DNA from: Lepidodermella squamata
Lineage: Eukaryota; Gastrotricha
Reading direction: 5' to 3'
Assembly: GCA_047495785.1 (NCBI GenBank)
Contig: JBLDXI010000009.1
Span: 3,844,001 to 3,908,000 of the forward strand
DNA: 64,000 nt
Numbering within the stretch: the first letter of the stretch is position 1; the number at the start of each line of letters is the position of its first letter. Shown here in pieces: positions 1 through 11,273 of the stretch. A model generated the notes under the pieces. It was given only the letters and a program-made list of their open reading frames with translations. It was not told the origin of the DNA and did not search any database. The position numbers and the translations under genes are program-made.

Positions 1-1129
1 CTGTCCCAATGTATTAAATAGAAGCCCTCCGTTTCGATAGCTACTTTTTGCAGGAACCTGAGCTGTCGCTTGGAAAATAGGGCTACCATGAAAGGCACAA
101 CAGAAAAGGTCTGGATGTACTTGCACTCTTCAAGCACCCTCTTCTTATCTTCTTCGCTCAATTCCTCGAAATTGATGGGAACGATCGGGTCCTCAATATC
201 GACCTCCAGATGTTCTCGAATAATTTCAAGCAGCACGTCAATGAATGCGTCTTTATCTAGACGACCAGATAATCGTTTCAGCGACTTCGCTTTATGAATG
301 GTCTGCAAGTCAGGTACAGCAGTCTTGTTACCAGCCTGAAATATTTCCGACTCGCGCTGAATGCGCCTCTTCCTCGTCTCATCCATTGGTCCTTCAATAC
401 CAAAATTATTCAGCAAATTTTCATGATGCACCGTGACAGATTGGCCTCGCAACTTATCGAGCATTTCCGCCCTAGCGCTGCCTCTTAAAGGTCGAGCAAA
501 TTTTTCTGCTTCAGGATGGTTCTCTTTTGATTGAGAAACCAATTTGCCAACGTAAAAATCTTCAACCTTCGAACTTAAATCGACATCGAAGTCAAAGTTT
601 CTGCGGCAAGTCGGCGAATTGCAGTAAGCCTTTCCCTTCATGGTTTTACCATCTGTTGACTTGTTGCCGAAAGAAACACAAATAGCACATGTCAGTTCGC
701 CATTTTCATGAACTCGATCATAAAATAGCTTCGACCATCCTTTTTTCAGGCTTCTCGATTTGGGATCGACAATTCGGGCCTTATCCGCTTCCGTCAATTT
801 GAAATCGTAAACGAAAACTTCGGGTTCAGATACGCTACACGCAACTACGGGTAGTTCTTCGGGCCCGGAAAAATATTTGCCGTATTTGTCTTGATGATTT
901 TTGAAGCGTTGGTAAATTCTTGTTTTGGCTTCAAGGGAGTCATCATTAAACAATGCATTCGAGAGATCTGCATACGATTGATAACTCGGACCTAACGTAA
1001 ACATTACTGGTAAATAAATCATTTTCCTGTCCCGGGGAACACACCTGCACCTGGCGGAATCTTTTCATGCGTCAAAAAATAGTTTGAAATAATTCCGTCG
1101 TCGTAGATAAATTGAGTTTGACGGACCAT
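1..1129 (-). CDS. Partial gene, transposase-like uncharacterised protein (C-terminus cut by window edge)
   Basis: A minus-strand gene starting at the ATG ending at 1129 and still open at base 1. Exon 1 runs 1129 to about 1046. An intron of about 54 bp (donor near 1045, acceptor TTAG at 995-992) removes an in-frame stop, and the exon from 991 is open to the edge, giving about 360 residues. Visible features are a Cys pattern (AICVSF...AYCNSPTC) that could bind zinc, a charged helical middle, and a hydrophobic stretch ending FYLIHWD just before the edge. A zinc-binding start followed by an aspartate on a hydrophobic strand resembles MULE/FLYWCH-type transposases and genes derived from them. That assignment is inference from overall pattern, not a recognised family match. 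The intact frame and intron suggest a functional or recent copy. It could also be an unrelated lineage-specific gene. Confidence 0.5.
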
Positions 1130-2741
1130 TGAAACCTCAGCAAATAACGATTACACCAGGTATCCTAACACAGGGAGAAAATGCGTTATTTCATCTTTAT
1201 TTTCTTTCCTTCGAAAATTAATTTTCAGCAAGTGAAAAAACTACTACTCAGGAAAGGGAATATGTAGCACGAACGAACGTCGCTATTAGCCATATAGCGT
1301 AATATTTTATTGCAGATTTTTCGCTTGCAGTTTCCAGCGTCAATAAATCTCTTTGGAAGTGTACTTGAATAGATATGGCGAATAAAAGACGCCAGGGTAA
1401 TCAGCAGATGTAAGCGTCACGTCGGTATTATAACTTAGGTATAACCGAAGAACTTTTTTATATAAAACATTTCAAAACGATAACTTTTTGCAAATTTTTA
1501 CAGCAAATTATGTATCCTGGTTTCAGCAACATCGTTTCGCAAAAGAGAAGCTATTTAATTTCATAAAAAAAATTGTCAGCATTCGACAAAATTTGCAAGT
1601 TTAGTCTTGTATTTCTTCAGCACGATTGTGAGTCAGCAAATCCAATCGATGTCAGCATCCTCCATAGCTTCACTTCAAAGACACTTCTTACTGCCAAAAT
1701 TGCTGTAAATGATATCGAAATTCTGAACAGGTACATACAGTCTGGCTTGAACTTACCGGCTAGCAATCATTTCCATGTTCATACCTTGCCGTCATCTTGT
1801 AGATTGTAGATAGTAGACAGCGAAATTGAACTGGCTAATTTACTGAGACTGAGATACCCTACAAATCAAGCGCTAAATTTGAGCAGAGTAGTCAGGCGAA
1901 ACTCACCAACTGCCTCTTAGCGAAAAGTCGAGAACGCTATAGTTCCCTTTTGAGAGGTCAAAAGGCGCAGTAGGATAAAATGTGTCCTTTTAACTTTCAA
2001 CCAATCAGCAGCTCGAGCTACTTCAACTTCACTGCAGCTCGACAGAGGTTTTCAATTTGCTCGAACAAACTCCGAACCATTAAGACGATCTAAGACTTCA
2101 ATCCATACTGATGTACAACACGTTGCTTTATTTTCCAATCCGAACCCTTGACTCGAAAATCATCCCTCATGACACAGATTCTTCGGCGAAGAAACTAATT
2201 CTCCAAGCGTCCATGATTATGTCCGAGAAAGCGCCATTGATTAATTATTAAACAACATTCGAGAAGCCGACCCTAAGTAACAGCAAACGATGAAAATGCT
2301 ATCAATTTCTGATAATAGAAGTAATTCAAAAATAGGTTTATGGGACAGACCCAGAATTCAAAAAATTATCGTAGGCCCAAGCCTTTCATGAGATTGACAT
2401 CACGTTGTTTCGAGATTGTCTAAACATCGCAATCAAAGGTGCAGATTAGTTTTCCTGATCGGAAATCGGGTGCCTTGATCGGCCCTTGTAGGGAAAATTC
2501 GAAGCTTAAACTTTCATCTTAAAAAAGCAACAAAGTTCGAATGGTCAAGGCTGATCAGCAGGGTCATACGTAATAGAAAGCTAATTGTTTTGACTCATTT
2601 CTCTACATAACACAGCTTAACTTGTCAGCGCAGCTTACTCCACATGATAGTAAGCTCAACCTGATCAGCTGGTCTGATTTCAACTGTAGCAAGCTGAGCT
2701 AAAAGCTAACAATAGAGCGAATACACCGTGCGTACGAATTG

Positions 2742-2765
2742 CACGATCACGATCACGATCACGAA
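2742..2765. repeat. Short (CACGAT)n microsatellite
   Basis: The hexamer CACGAT is repeated about three and a half times in succession. It is non-coding and has no visible relation to a gene. Confidence 0.8.
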
Positions 2766-3127
2766 TTAACCATTTCCCCTCGCCCGGACGGTCTCAACTT
2801 TCGCCATAAGGCAAGGCTAGTGAGATGACGCTCTATCTTGTTGCAACGCGCACGTGTAACAGGCCCCGCGCGAGCGTAATACATAATTAAATATAAATAT
2901 AAAAAAACATTCATCATCTACATGACGGCGAAATTTACATTATTATGATGTACTGCAAATTTTATTACCTTTCACTTCTCGAGGATAAATGAAAAATCAT
3001 TCTCCGGTAGCTGTCAGACAACGATGGGCCACCTGTAAAACGTGCATCTTTGCTCGAAAAAGGCCACCCAAGTGATGCTGATGAAAAAATGAAAAGCGCC
3101 ATCGTAATCAGCGTCATTTGTTACGTT

Positions 3128-3155
3128 ACATAACAAATTCTCACGTTTGTTATGT
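3128..3155. repeat. Perfect 10-bp inverted repeat (hairpin)
   Basis: ACATAACAAA at 3128-3137 and its reverse complement TTTGTTATGT at 3146-3155 flank an 8-nt loop. The word ATAACAAA recurs just downstream. No gene lies nearby, so role unknown. Confidence 0.6.
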
Positions 3156-3552
3156 GCTGCTGTCAGATATAACAAATGGGGTCCCAAATCGATGCACCCT
3201 TTTTACATTGTAAAACCTGAACTTAGCAGCAAAAGTTGGCAGCACGCCAACGGAAGGTGATGCAAATGTAATTTTTGTTTCTATCAACTAGTATTGGTCC
3301 ATAACAATCCATAACAAATGATGAGACTTCCAGGACAAGTGGAAGTTAGTGCTGATGAAAACACGCTGCCAGGTTCAAAGCGGTCGTGAAACGCAAGCGC
3401 CGAGCCGTTTTTCCGACGCTTTTTGCTTCTGGGAATTGTGATGTGGACTCGTTCAAAAATTTTGGCCGGGAGAGACAACTAAGTATGTTATTCAGAAAAT
3501 GGAGAATTGAGCTGGTAATCGACACAGTAGATCAGTATGGTCCACGGTCTGA

Positions 3553-4012
3553 AAATCGCGAGTCACAAGCCAGAGTCAAAAATAGGCCAAAGAGTCAAAC
3601 CCATTAAAATGCCGAAAAACCAGTGAATATCACGTGTATAAATCACTTCAGTCGCTCTCTATTTTCACCAGTCGCTGCGACTTTTCGCGGGATTCGACTG
3701 GTTTTTCAACAAAATTCGATGTTTTTGCGCCTTTGCAACTTCAAAATAGCCACCTGCAATCGAAGCCAGTTTTAGCTAACGATCATATTTCTTCGTTTTT
3801 ATTGACCAGGAATATATTAGGGCGAGTGTAAATAAGTAGTGTGGAGTCAAAGACAGTTCCATTTGGAGTCAAATTCAGACCCGGAGCAGTCAGTTTCGAG
3901 TGATTGTCTGACTCGTTTCGGAGTCAAAAATATTTAGTATTATTATTAATAAATCGGAGTCAGTCATGAGTCAAAAAGTCTCAAAAGAGTCCAAATGACT
4001 CCGGAGTCAGCC
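3553..4012. repeat. Cluster of GAGTCA words
   Basis: About nine copies of GAGTCA, mostly followed by A, are spread over about 460 bp, with extra GACTC/GAGTCC copies at the right end. They read like degenerate simple repeats. The word also overlaps the AP-1-type core TGAGTCA in one copy. No adjacent gene start supports a regulatory reading. Confidence 0.4.
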
Positions 4013-5025
4013 CGTGGACCACACTGCAGTAGATCACGGTCAGAGATATTTGTAGCTCTCAGAAAAAAACGAACTTTCGACCCGACATATTCATCGAGCG
4101 CTACCTGATAATTGGCGTATTTAGCATGCGGATTTCACGAATGGTCTCTACGTATTACTAGATAGGTTCATGAAAATTAAACAAATTCAAGCCGATATGA
4201 TTGAACGCACCCTGGATCGGAGATCCGATGGTGAACCAATGTTTTGTTTGAATACCAAGCTTCAAATATTTAGAGGGCGAAAAAATAATTCATATTACAT
4301 GAAATTAATGATGTTAATTGAACGGCAACCATGACTAGGCTGTTTCTTGGAAAGACTCCTGCCTTTCCTCGCTGCCTTTCCTGCCTTGGTGTTCAAACAA
4401 TAATGCAGTGGCTGCGAGAAATCAGATCGGCAAGCATGAATCGTTATGCTATATTCCAGCAAAGGTATGATCCAGCTGAGAGCAATTCTGATATTTTGTT
4501 ATAACGGCAATGCGCGCTGAAATGCATCCCACACGCAGCCATAATAATATGAGAATTGTAAATCATCTGCCTTATTTTATGATGAACGATGATCAAGATT
4601 GGCAACTCGTAGCGTTCGCTTCTCTCAACTCTCAGTGTAGGAGGTGTGGTTAAATGTTCCTCAAAAACAGTAGAAACTGGCTGAAATATACCATCGTCTC
4701 GACGTTAGGGTTGTATCAATAATAAATGCAAGTTGAGCATAAATCGCTGTCTTATTTTTATTAAACGACACTATCGACCTACTGCGATACAGGAAATAAA
4801 AACAAACATTAGGCCTGTCACAAATATTTGTGCAACAACAATGCGTTCGCAAATTCCAATTATTTGGACCGATTTTAGAGCAATGATCAAGTTGAATTAT
4901 TCAAGCTAATCAATCCATTGAAGATATTCGACAATAAAGCAGTAGGTAGAAAATGCAACAGAGGTAGAGTTATAAAAATTAGCTAGATTGAATAGTCTGT
5001 TTGAGTGTTTCGGAAAGCGCTATTA

Positions 5026-5426
5026 TTACAACTCGGGACGTTCAGCCGGAGGCCAAGCTACTTTGCTGTAGTCGCGAGGTGACCAGAATTTGTACTGCCT
5101 GTTTGGAGCGAGTGCCTGCCATGGCTGTTCGCCGTGCTTGTGGCGCAAGCTGAAAAAAACCGATTGAAATTACCGGAAAATTATCAAACGAAATTGAACT
5201 TACATCACATCTGGGCTCTTCATTCCAAAGCGGACAAGATAGCCAGCGGACAGAGCAACGCCAAAAGCCGAGCATAAGCACAGGCCTCCCATCTGTGTTC
5301 AAAAATTGTATTGAGATTTCAGCAAATTTAGAAATATTGCCGATGAAAAATCCTTACCGTGAATGAGTGCATATTGCGCCGGACGGCGGAGCGCTGGAGT
5401 GAGGCGGGCAGCCACGATGCGAACAT
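5026..5426 (-). CDS. Diverged NDUFA4-family protein (cytochrome c oxidase / complex I accessory subunit paralogue)
   Basis: Three exons (5426-5358, 5292-5204, 5149-5026) with GTAAG-type donors and CAG acceptors give 93 residues. NDUFA4 is a single-span mitochondrial inner-membrane subunit, now placed with complex IV. The C-terminal half carries the family pattern PW...APNRQYKFWSPRDYSK...ERP, nearly the same as the paralogue at 9920-10297. The second intron is in the same place and phase in both genes, which supports common descent. Exon 2 encodes one hydrophobic segment followed by KSPDV, as in NDUFA4. Unlike the paralogue, this protein starts with an Arg-rich, Ser-rich segment (MFASWLPASLQRSAVRRN) that looks like a mitochondrial presequence. 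A piggyBac-like element ends 51 bp upstream of the start codon, so the promoter must lie in or overlap it. A weaker alternative start is the Met just before HSFT. Confidence 0.75.
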
Positions 5427-5477
5427 TTCGAACCAAGTTAGAGCAGAAGTTTCCAAAATATCCAAATCTACATTTAA

Positions 5478-6337
5478 CCCTCTAAGTCCGGCGGGTGTAT
5501 GTGTAAGTCGCTTGGTGTTTTGGAAAGTTGCAAAAAAATGACAAAAATGTGTGTTACTATTGTAACTTTTAAAATTGCTTGTGTTAACACAAGTCTTAAA
5601 ATATTTTCAACAATTTTTTTCATTTTGACCAAAAATGCCATTTTTACATGTCGAAACACAAGTGATTCGATAGATTGCCGAATTTTTGGCTTGTCGAAAC
5701 ACAAGTGATCCATGAAGGTGATTGACAAAACTTTGATTTATCGATCAGGGTTAGTTGATAAATCAGTGGAACCTTGATAAACCGGCTGGTATTACAGTTA
5801 CTCACCCTAACTACGACCTATTGGCCCATGAAAATCTATATCGAATCGATGGCAATCGAATTTATCGGAATTGGGCCGACAAAATCACTTGATAACTTCT
5901 TTATCAAATGAAAAGTGGCTGTCACAAGGGTGCGTAAGCACCAGATGTTGCTGACAACACATTTATAAGCAGAGCTGCGCAACTAAATTTGGGGCCTTAA
6001 AAACAGTGATTAAATGGATCGCATGTGTTTCCGCATGTAAATTGGTTTCCAAAACACGTTCGTGTGTTCGAATGGCAATCAGAGCGACAAAAAAATGCCC
6101 CACATCGTGTGTGCACACATAATGGTACGTGTGTTTCGACGAGTTTAAGAGGCGAGGGACATTCACCTAATTACTGTGTTGCGTAATCGCACGTTGTGGA
6201 CGCGCCCGCCTGGGTGCTGAAAGCTCAGGTAAGGGGCTCAACCGTGGTATAAAAATTTTTAGCCGAAAATTAATAAGCAATCCACACCTACGCCGAGAAG
6301 TTGCAATTGACGAAAACCCATAGTCGGACTTAGAGGG
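5478..6337. mobile_element. piggyBac-like non-autonomous element (TTAA-flanked)
   Basis: Perfect 13-bp terminal inverted repeats, CCCTCTAAGTCCG at 5478-5490 and its reverse complement at 6325-6337, are each flanked by TTAA (5474-5477 and 6338-6341). TTAA duplication plus TIRs beginning CCC is the signature of piggyBac insertions. The 860-bp interior has no transposase-like frame, so it would need a transposase supplied in trans. It contains a short internal direct repeat, TGTCGAAACACAAGTGAT-like words at about 5650 and 5693. It lies 51 bp upstream of the NDUFA4-like start codon. Confidence 0.8.
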
Positions 6338-7193
6338 TTAAAGCAAAGCGAAATCGAATGAGCGAAATGCGCGCATTACGGCGCTATATATAGGGGCTGA
6401 GTGTCCGAAATTAGGCCTGCGCTATACACTAAACAACAACAAACGCGGCCCGGCCGTCTTCACACTATTAAAGGCAACACGTGAACAGCACGCGCATTCT
6501 GGCTATTGCGCGGCTGCAGTGGCCGAAACTAGTTTATGGCTGTTTGCAGTATGGAGGAAGAGACATTCACGTGGTAAATGCGCGTCCTACTTTGGGACAA
6601 ATTTAGCCGCGGCCAAAATATTGCGCAACGAGATTTGCGTGCGCGTGTCGCAAAGTGGGCGAAACTGGAGCAAGATGTCATTCCACTAAAACGTTGAGCT
6701 GAATAAATTTATGAAAATTGCCAATATTTTTGCCAGATTCGCCTTCCGGCCTCACGTTGACTGGTAAATATAAGTATGGCGGAATATTGTTGCAGCGCCG
6801 TAACAGCCGTAACTGTTGAGCGATATTGTAGCTGATAAACCATATACGCTGGTTATCTAAATTTGCGGCATATCAGTCTTTGACCGGAACTTGAAGCGCC
6901 CTGTGGCAGCGGTTATCCAAACAGCCATGTAACTAGCAGCTCATGTTACTATTTGCATTGAATCTGCGAGGTACACGTTGCAGTCATGTTGGAGTGACTA
7001 AATCGATGGTAACATTAGGCGTGCAGTAGCTGCTCATTGCTATAAAGAATTCGCTTCCGCTGACGATATCCTCTTTGTCGCTAAGAGCTTACAAAATATT
7101 TCAGAATTTTTGGGTAAACATCACCCGACGCGATATCGAACGATGAAACTGCAATTTTGATCGAACACGAGCCTCGAGTTAGACCTTAAATAC

Positions 7194-7414
7194 TGTATAT
7201 CTACTAAATTTCGGTGGTCATTAATTTTCGGTTTGATCTTTGAATTCGGTGTTTTTGCGAAAATACCAAAATTAAAAACACCATTAAAATAACTATGTTT
7301 TTTCCTCAGCAGCCCACCTAAAACCGAATTCATATCCACCAAAAATAAGTTTACAGGCCCGAAATAATCTCCAAAACTGAAAATTAATGACCACCGAAAA
7401 TTAGTAGATATACA
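7194..7414. repeat. Foldback (inverted-repeat) element
   Basis: The 36-bp arms at 7194-7229 and 7379-7414 are reverse complements with a single mismatch. Nested inside, TGAATTCGGT at 7241-7250 pairs with ACCGAATTCA at 7323-7332. This is a MITE-like foldback about 220 bp long. No clear target-site duplication was seen. It lies in the roughly 2.6-kb gene-free stretch 6342-8966, in which I see no convincing exons. Confidence 0.65.
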
Positions 7415-8966
7415 TTAGGTAGCTATAATTGGCACCACGCCAACAAATTTCGAATTCAGCGCTTTTTTCTGCGTGGAAAAATTGCGCTGTAGGATAATGT
7501 TGAAAAGTTTAGAAATTAAATACCTATATGCTATCTTTATAATTCAAATGTGGCTTCTATCGGCTCTAGGAATTTGGGAAAGGAGCTACAAAATTTGCAA
7601 CTCAATTGGTTATCATGTCAATCTTTTAGCTGTTTAAGGAGCAGTAATATGGGCTAGTAATATGGGAGGCCCCTGAGCTTTCTCCAAATGGCGATCCTCA
7701 TTTCTCAATTTGAGCAATTTCCCAACATTTGTAGAACAGCATTTTCGAATACCCTTCTTCGTTTCATTATTTCTATGTCGGACGTTCGAAATTCTAAAAG
7801 ATATTTCCAAGGTGGCGTCTAAATTTATTGAGTTTCCTAATTCCTCAATTTTCCTAATAAGATCTTTCAAAAGCTAGGTAATATAAATAATATCTTCTTT
7901 TCATTTTTGGAAATTTTCGGCAATTTAATTTGAGCCGATTCTTAGAGCGATGCGAGGATTTTTTGGAGCAGTAAATTCGCACTACATTCCTTGCCGAAAC
8001 CAAAATTGACTGCGGCTCAATCTTAAACCACAGTTTTCGATTCCTTGAATAATTTAATATTACTAATTTATTGAATGGCCATTTACAGATGATAGTTTAT
8101 GAATGCATTCCGGTGACTGTCTGCCTCTGGACTACAGCCCTCCAAGTCCATGTATCAATACGGCCCTCTAGTAACCCTTGATTTTGGGAACTATTACCCT
8201 GGAATTAAAAAGTTAGGGGCGTGACAGGTCACGAGAATCGCCGCACGGAAGTCGGAATAAACACCAGATCCCTCAATTTTGATGCGATTTCGGGCGTTTT
8301 TCAAAGCTTGCCTCACTCGCAGCTATACTTATTAGTAGCTTTGATGCGACCAGCCCGACTTGTGAAATCGAAAATTACCCGTTTTTTTGCTTTCCTCTCC
8401 AGATTCAAACTCTTCAATTCGTCTGTTTCCATCTCTATCAAGAATCAAGACTGCGGTAAATTTAAAACCAGACTAATAGAAACCTTTTTTCCATAAAATT
8501 GACAATCTTTTGTCTCTTCTGCTCTTACACCGGTCGAACGCGAAAAATCCAGACACCAGACACATGACACATTTCATTACTCATGTTTGCAAAAAGACAG
8601 AAAAGTTGTACAGAAACCTTGTCTGCGTTTATTCACCTTTTTATCCATAATTATCAAGAGGCGGTGGCAAATATATTTATATAGCTCAGACGCTCATCTT
8701 TTAAAGCCGTCTTCAGAAGCCGCGTCATCGCTTCAGACTTCGAAAACCAACTAAAAGAGCGAAGAAAAACATATTTCGGTTCGGGACAAGCCGCTATAAA
8801 CGGTCACTAGAGTCGGTCAGGTAACAACGTGCTCTCGCTTTAAACCAGCATGTAAATCACAAGTAAGTACTATGATGTTATAGCAATCGTTATTTTACTA
8901 TATAAGATGATGATGACGAAAAGAGGGAAGTCCTTTTTTAGGCAGTGATGGTCCAATCGCGCGGAC

Positions 8967-9626
8967 TCATAGTAGCGTGCTCTTCGGGATGCGCTCGGTC
9001 GGAAAAGCTGGCACATTATTGGGATTGGGCGGTAGACCAGGTGAAAGTTCGGGAGCCTTGGGCGGGACGTAAGAGTCGACTGGTTTGGGGCGATTGGTTT
9101 CAACAACCCTTTTTTGCAGGTAATATCCGACCTAAAATGAAGACACCATGTAAAATTATGAAAAGCTTATAAAATCAACCTCAGAAATCATGTTTTCAAA
9201 TGTAGCGAGTTACTAATCGAATATCAAATCTTGGAGACTTACTGGAGGCCTAGGAAGATCCATTTTCTCTTCCATGCATGAGTTGAAAGCAGTTTGTTCC
9301 TTCCGACACGGATAGTTGCCAAAATAACGGCTACCGTGGTCGATGCACCGCGTGTAAGCGCTGAACTCAACGGCGCACTTTTGCTTGACCATGCCGTAGA
9401 ATTCGATGGCACATTCCGAAACTTTCTGACCGTAAGGCAGGCAGCGGCGAGGATCGTGCAACTCGCGTTTGCACAGCATATAATCGAGACACTGAGGCTC
9501 GCAGTACTTGCCAAAATGAGCAGCTCCGGCCATCAACGGCGCCGATGTGAGCTTTAAATCGAGTTTCCCATTCGTTGGATCGATTTCTTTCGGCGACGGC
9601 AGCCAATCTGCGTCCGTAAACGGCAT
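8967..9626 (-). CDS. NDUFA8: NADH dehydrogenase 1 alpha subcomplex subunit 8 (complex I, CHCH protein)
   Basis: Two exons, 9626-9243 and 9131-8967, joined in phase 0 across a 111-bp intron, give 182 residues, close to the usual family length of about 172. NDUFA8 is an intermembrane-space accessory subunit of complex I held by twin CX9C (CHCH) disulfide hairpins. Visible Cys pairs include YCEPQCLDYMLCKR, RCLPYGQKVSECAIEF, KCAVEFSAYTRC and PCRKEQTAFNSC. The C-terminal PPVGYYLQKRVVETNRPKP matches the family's GYY..RV..T.RP tail. The second exon is essential: reading through the donor would give a spurious short C-terminus. It sits on the same strand as two NDUFA4-type genes, forming a small respiratory-chain cluster. 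Confidence 0.9.
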
Positions 9627-9919
9627 CTCTCTTAATTAAGGTGTCCTAAAATAAACAACACGATTTTTTCCATAAAATGTATTTATTTTTGAGGCCTTAG
9701 GCTTAATTATCTGCGATAATACCGGCTTGGTAGTAACTGCAACTACAGGTAGGTCAAGTTTGGTTCCAGAAAATGGAGTTAAACCGTCTTAGGAGTGAGT
9801 AAATCACTTATTCTCGTCTGATCGATTGGCGTCATCAAAAATTATTCGGTTTCAACAAATTAGTTTAACCCTGCAAAATGATGTTATGAACCAGCGGTTC
9901 AGTCAACTTGATTTTTTAT

Positions 9920-10297
9920 TTAGACTTGAGGGCGCTCAGCAGGCCAGGTAAGCTTAGAGTAATCGCGAGGCGACCAGAACTTGTATTGCCTGTTCGGGCC
10001 ATATTCGTGCCATGGCTCACCGCCGCGCTTGGCCCTGAAATATGAGAAAATGATACCATATAAAAAATAAATGATACGTTTTCTCCGAATATCTTACACG
10101 ACGTCGGGGCTCTTAGTGGCAAAGCGGAAAATGTAAGCTCCGCAAAGAACACCTCCAGCGCCAACGATGGCGAACAGTGGGAGGATCTGAAGTTCAAAGC
10201 TTTTGTGAATAGTATTCAAATTGGTAATTTAATTGCTTACGGCGACGTGCTTCTTGAGAGAGGCGAGGCGCAATGATTCCGGAAGTCCCAGCGTCAT
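9920..10297 (-). CDS. NDUFA4: NDUFA4 (mitochondrial respiratory-chain subunit)
   Basis: Exons 10297-10241, 10186-10098 and 10034-9920 encode 86 residues, matching the family length of about 82. NDUFA4 was described as a complex I subunit and is now regarded as a structural subunit of cytochrome c oxidase. The sequence shows the conserved SLKKHVAILPLF start, one hydrophobic membrane segment (VGAGGVLCGAYIFRFA), then KSPDV and EPWHEYGPNRQYKFWSPRDYSKL. No presequence is present, as is normal for NDUFA4. It is the less diverged of two paralogues here; the other is at 5026-5426. The gene ends about 290 bp upstream of the NDUFA8 start, on the same strand. Confidence 0.88.
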
Positions 10298-11273
10298 TTT
10301 ATAAAATTTACAAGTATACTAGAAACAAGAAATTATTGCAAATGAAAATAATGTCCACAGAATAACGGATCCAATATCAACCGCTGTATCGTCAAATAAA
10401 CTATAAGCTGAGATCTGAATAATAATAATAATTTAGCGATGTGAAATGTGAATTAACAGATTAAATGCTATTAATAACTTATGTGCCACGCCAAAGATCA
10501 GCGGAATTAAAACATGTCGTTATTGCTTATTGCTCATAAAAGTGCTGGGGTATGCATGAAACCCAGGAGTCATCTCGTATCGCCGTCGCTGTTCGCAGTT
10601 CATGATGATTGGTAGCTCAGCTGGACTTGATCAGTTCAGAATAGCGAATCCAAGAAATCTAACTTAACAGTAATTTTAAGATACCCGCGGACCGATATGA
10701 TCCCCAAAGATGACGAATATCAACCGTTTTCAAAGATGATGGCAGGATCGGCCTCGTCTCAAAAAGTGTCAAGTGCCAGATTAATGCAAAATTTTAGCGT
10801 GGAACCGCGATAGATGTACAGTGCCAAGGGTGTAGTTCACTGTGCCTTCATGAAATCCATAACACCCGCGGGGCACTTGCATTTTTTGGAGCCCAGTGAA
10901 AAATAAAAATTTGTTCCTTTTATAATATGACCGAATTTATCTAACTCGAACTGAAAATTTAAATTGCCTGATTTTCCTTACCAAGACACCGTCACGTTTT
11001 CAAAAATAATAAAAAAACGTCCTTCATCTGCGACCGCGCACCCACACTTCAGGCCACCCACCTCGAGTTGAACGAAGGCTCTTCAACGCAAAAAATGCTG
11101 CAAAAACTATGGCATGGAATTCAGGCCGTTTACCTGTGTCCCTGATAGGCTAATTTCTTGATATTTGTGTGGATTTTAGAGAATATTACGATTTTTAGTT
11201 CCATTTTTTCAATGACATCTTTTACTTTTTGGGACATTTCTTAGATAACTTTTGAAGTTATATCATCCTGGAG
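10298..11273. promoter_or_regulatory. Divergent intergenic region between NDUFA4 and PA2G4
   Basis: The flanking genes point away from each other, so this 976-bp stretch must hold both promoters and 5' untranslated regions. No open frame in it looks coding. I saw no clear TATA box or duplicated operator-like motif. Confidence 0.4.

Larger units (their letters stand above)
1130..5025. other. Long stretch without a recognisable gene
   Basis: I see no convincing coding exons here. Open frames are short, lack family resemblance and have no paired splice sites. It holds a short hexamer repeat, a small perfect hairpin and a cluster of GAGTCA words (listed separately). The left end should contain the promoter of the partial gene at 1-1129. 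The right end is 3' flank of the NDUFA4-like gene. Confidence 0.5.
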
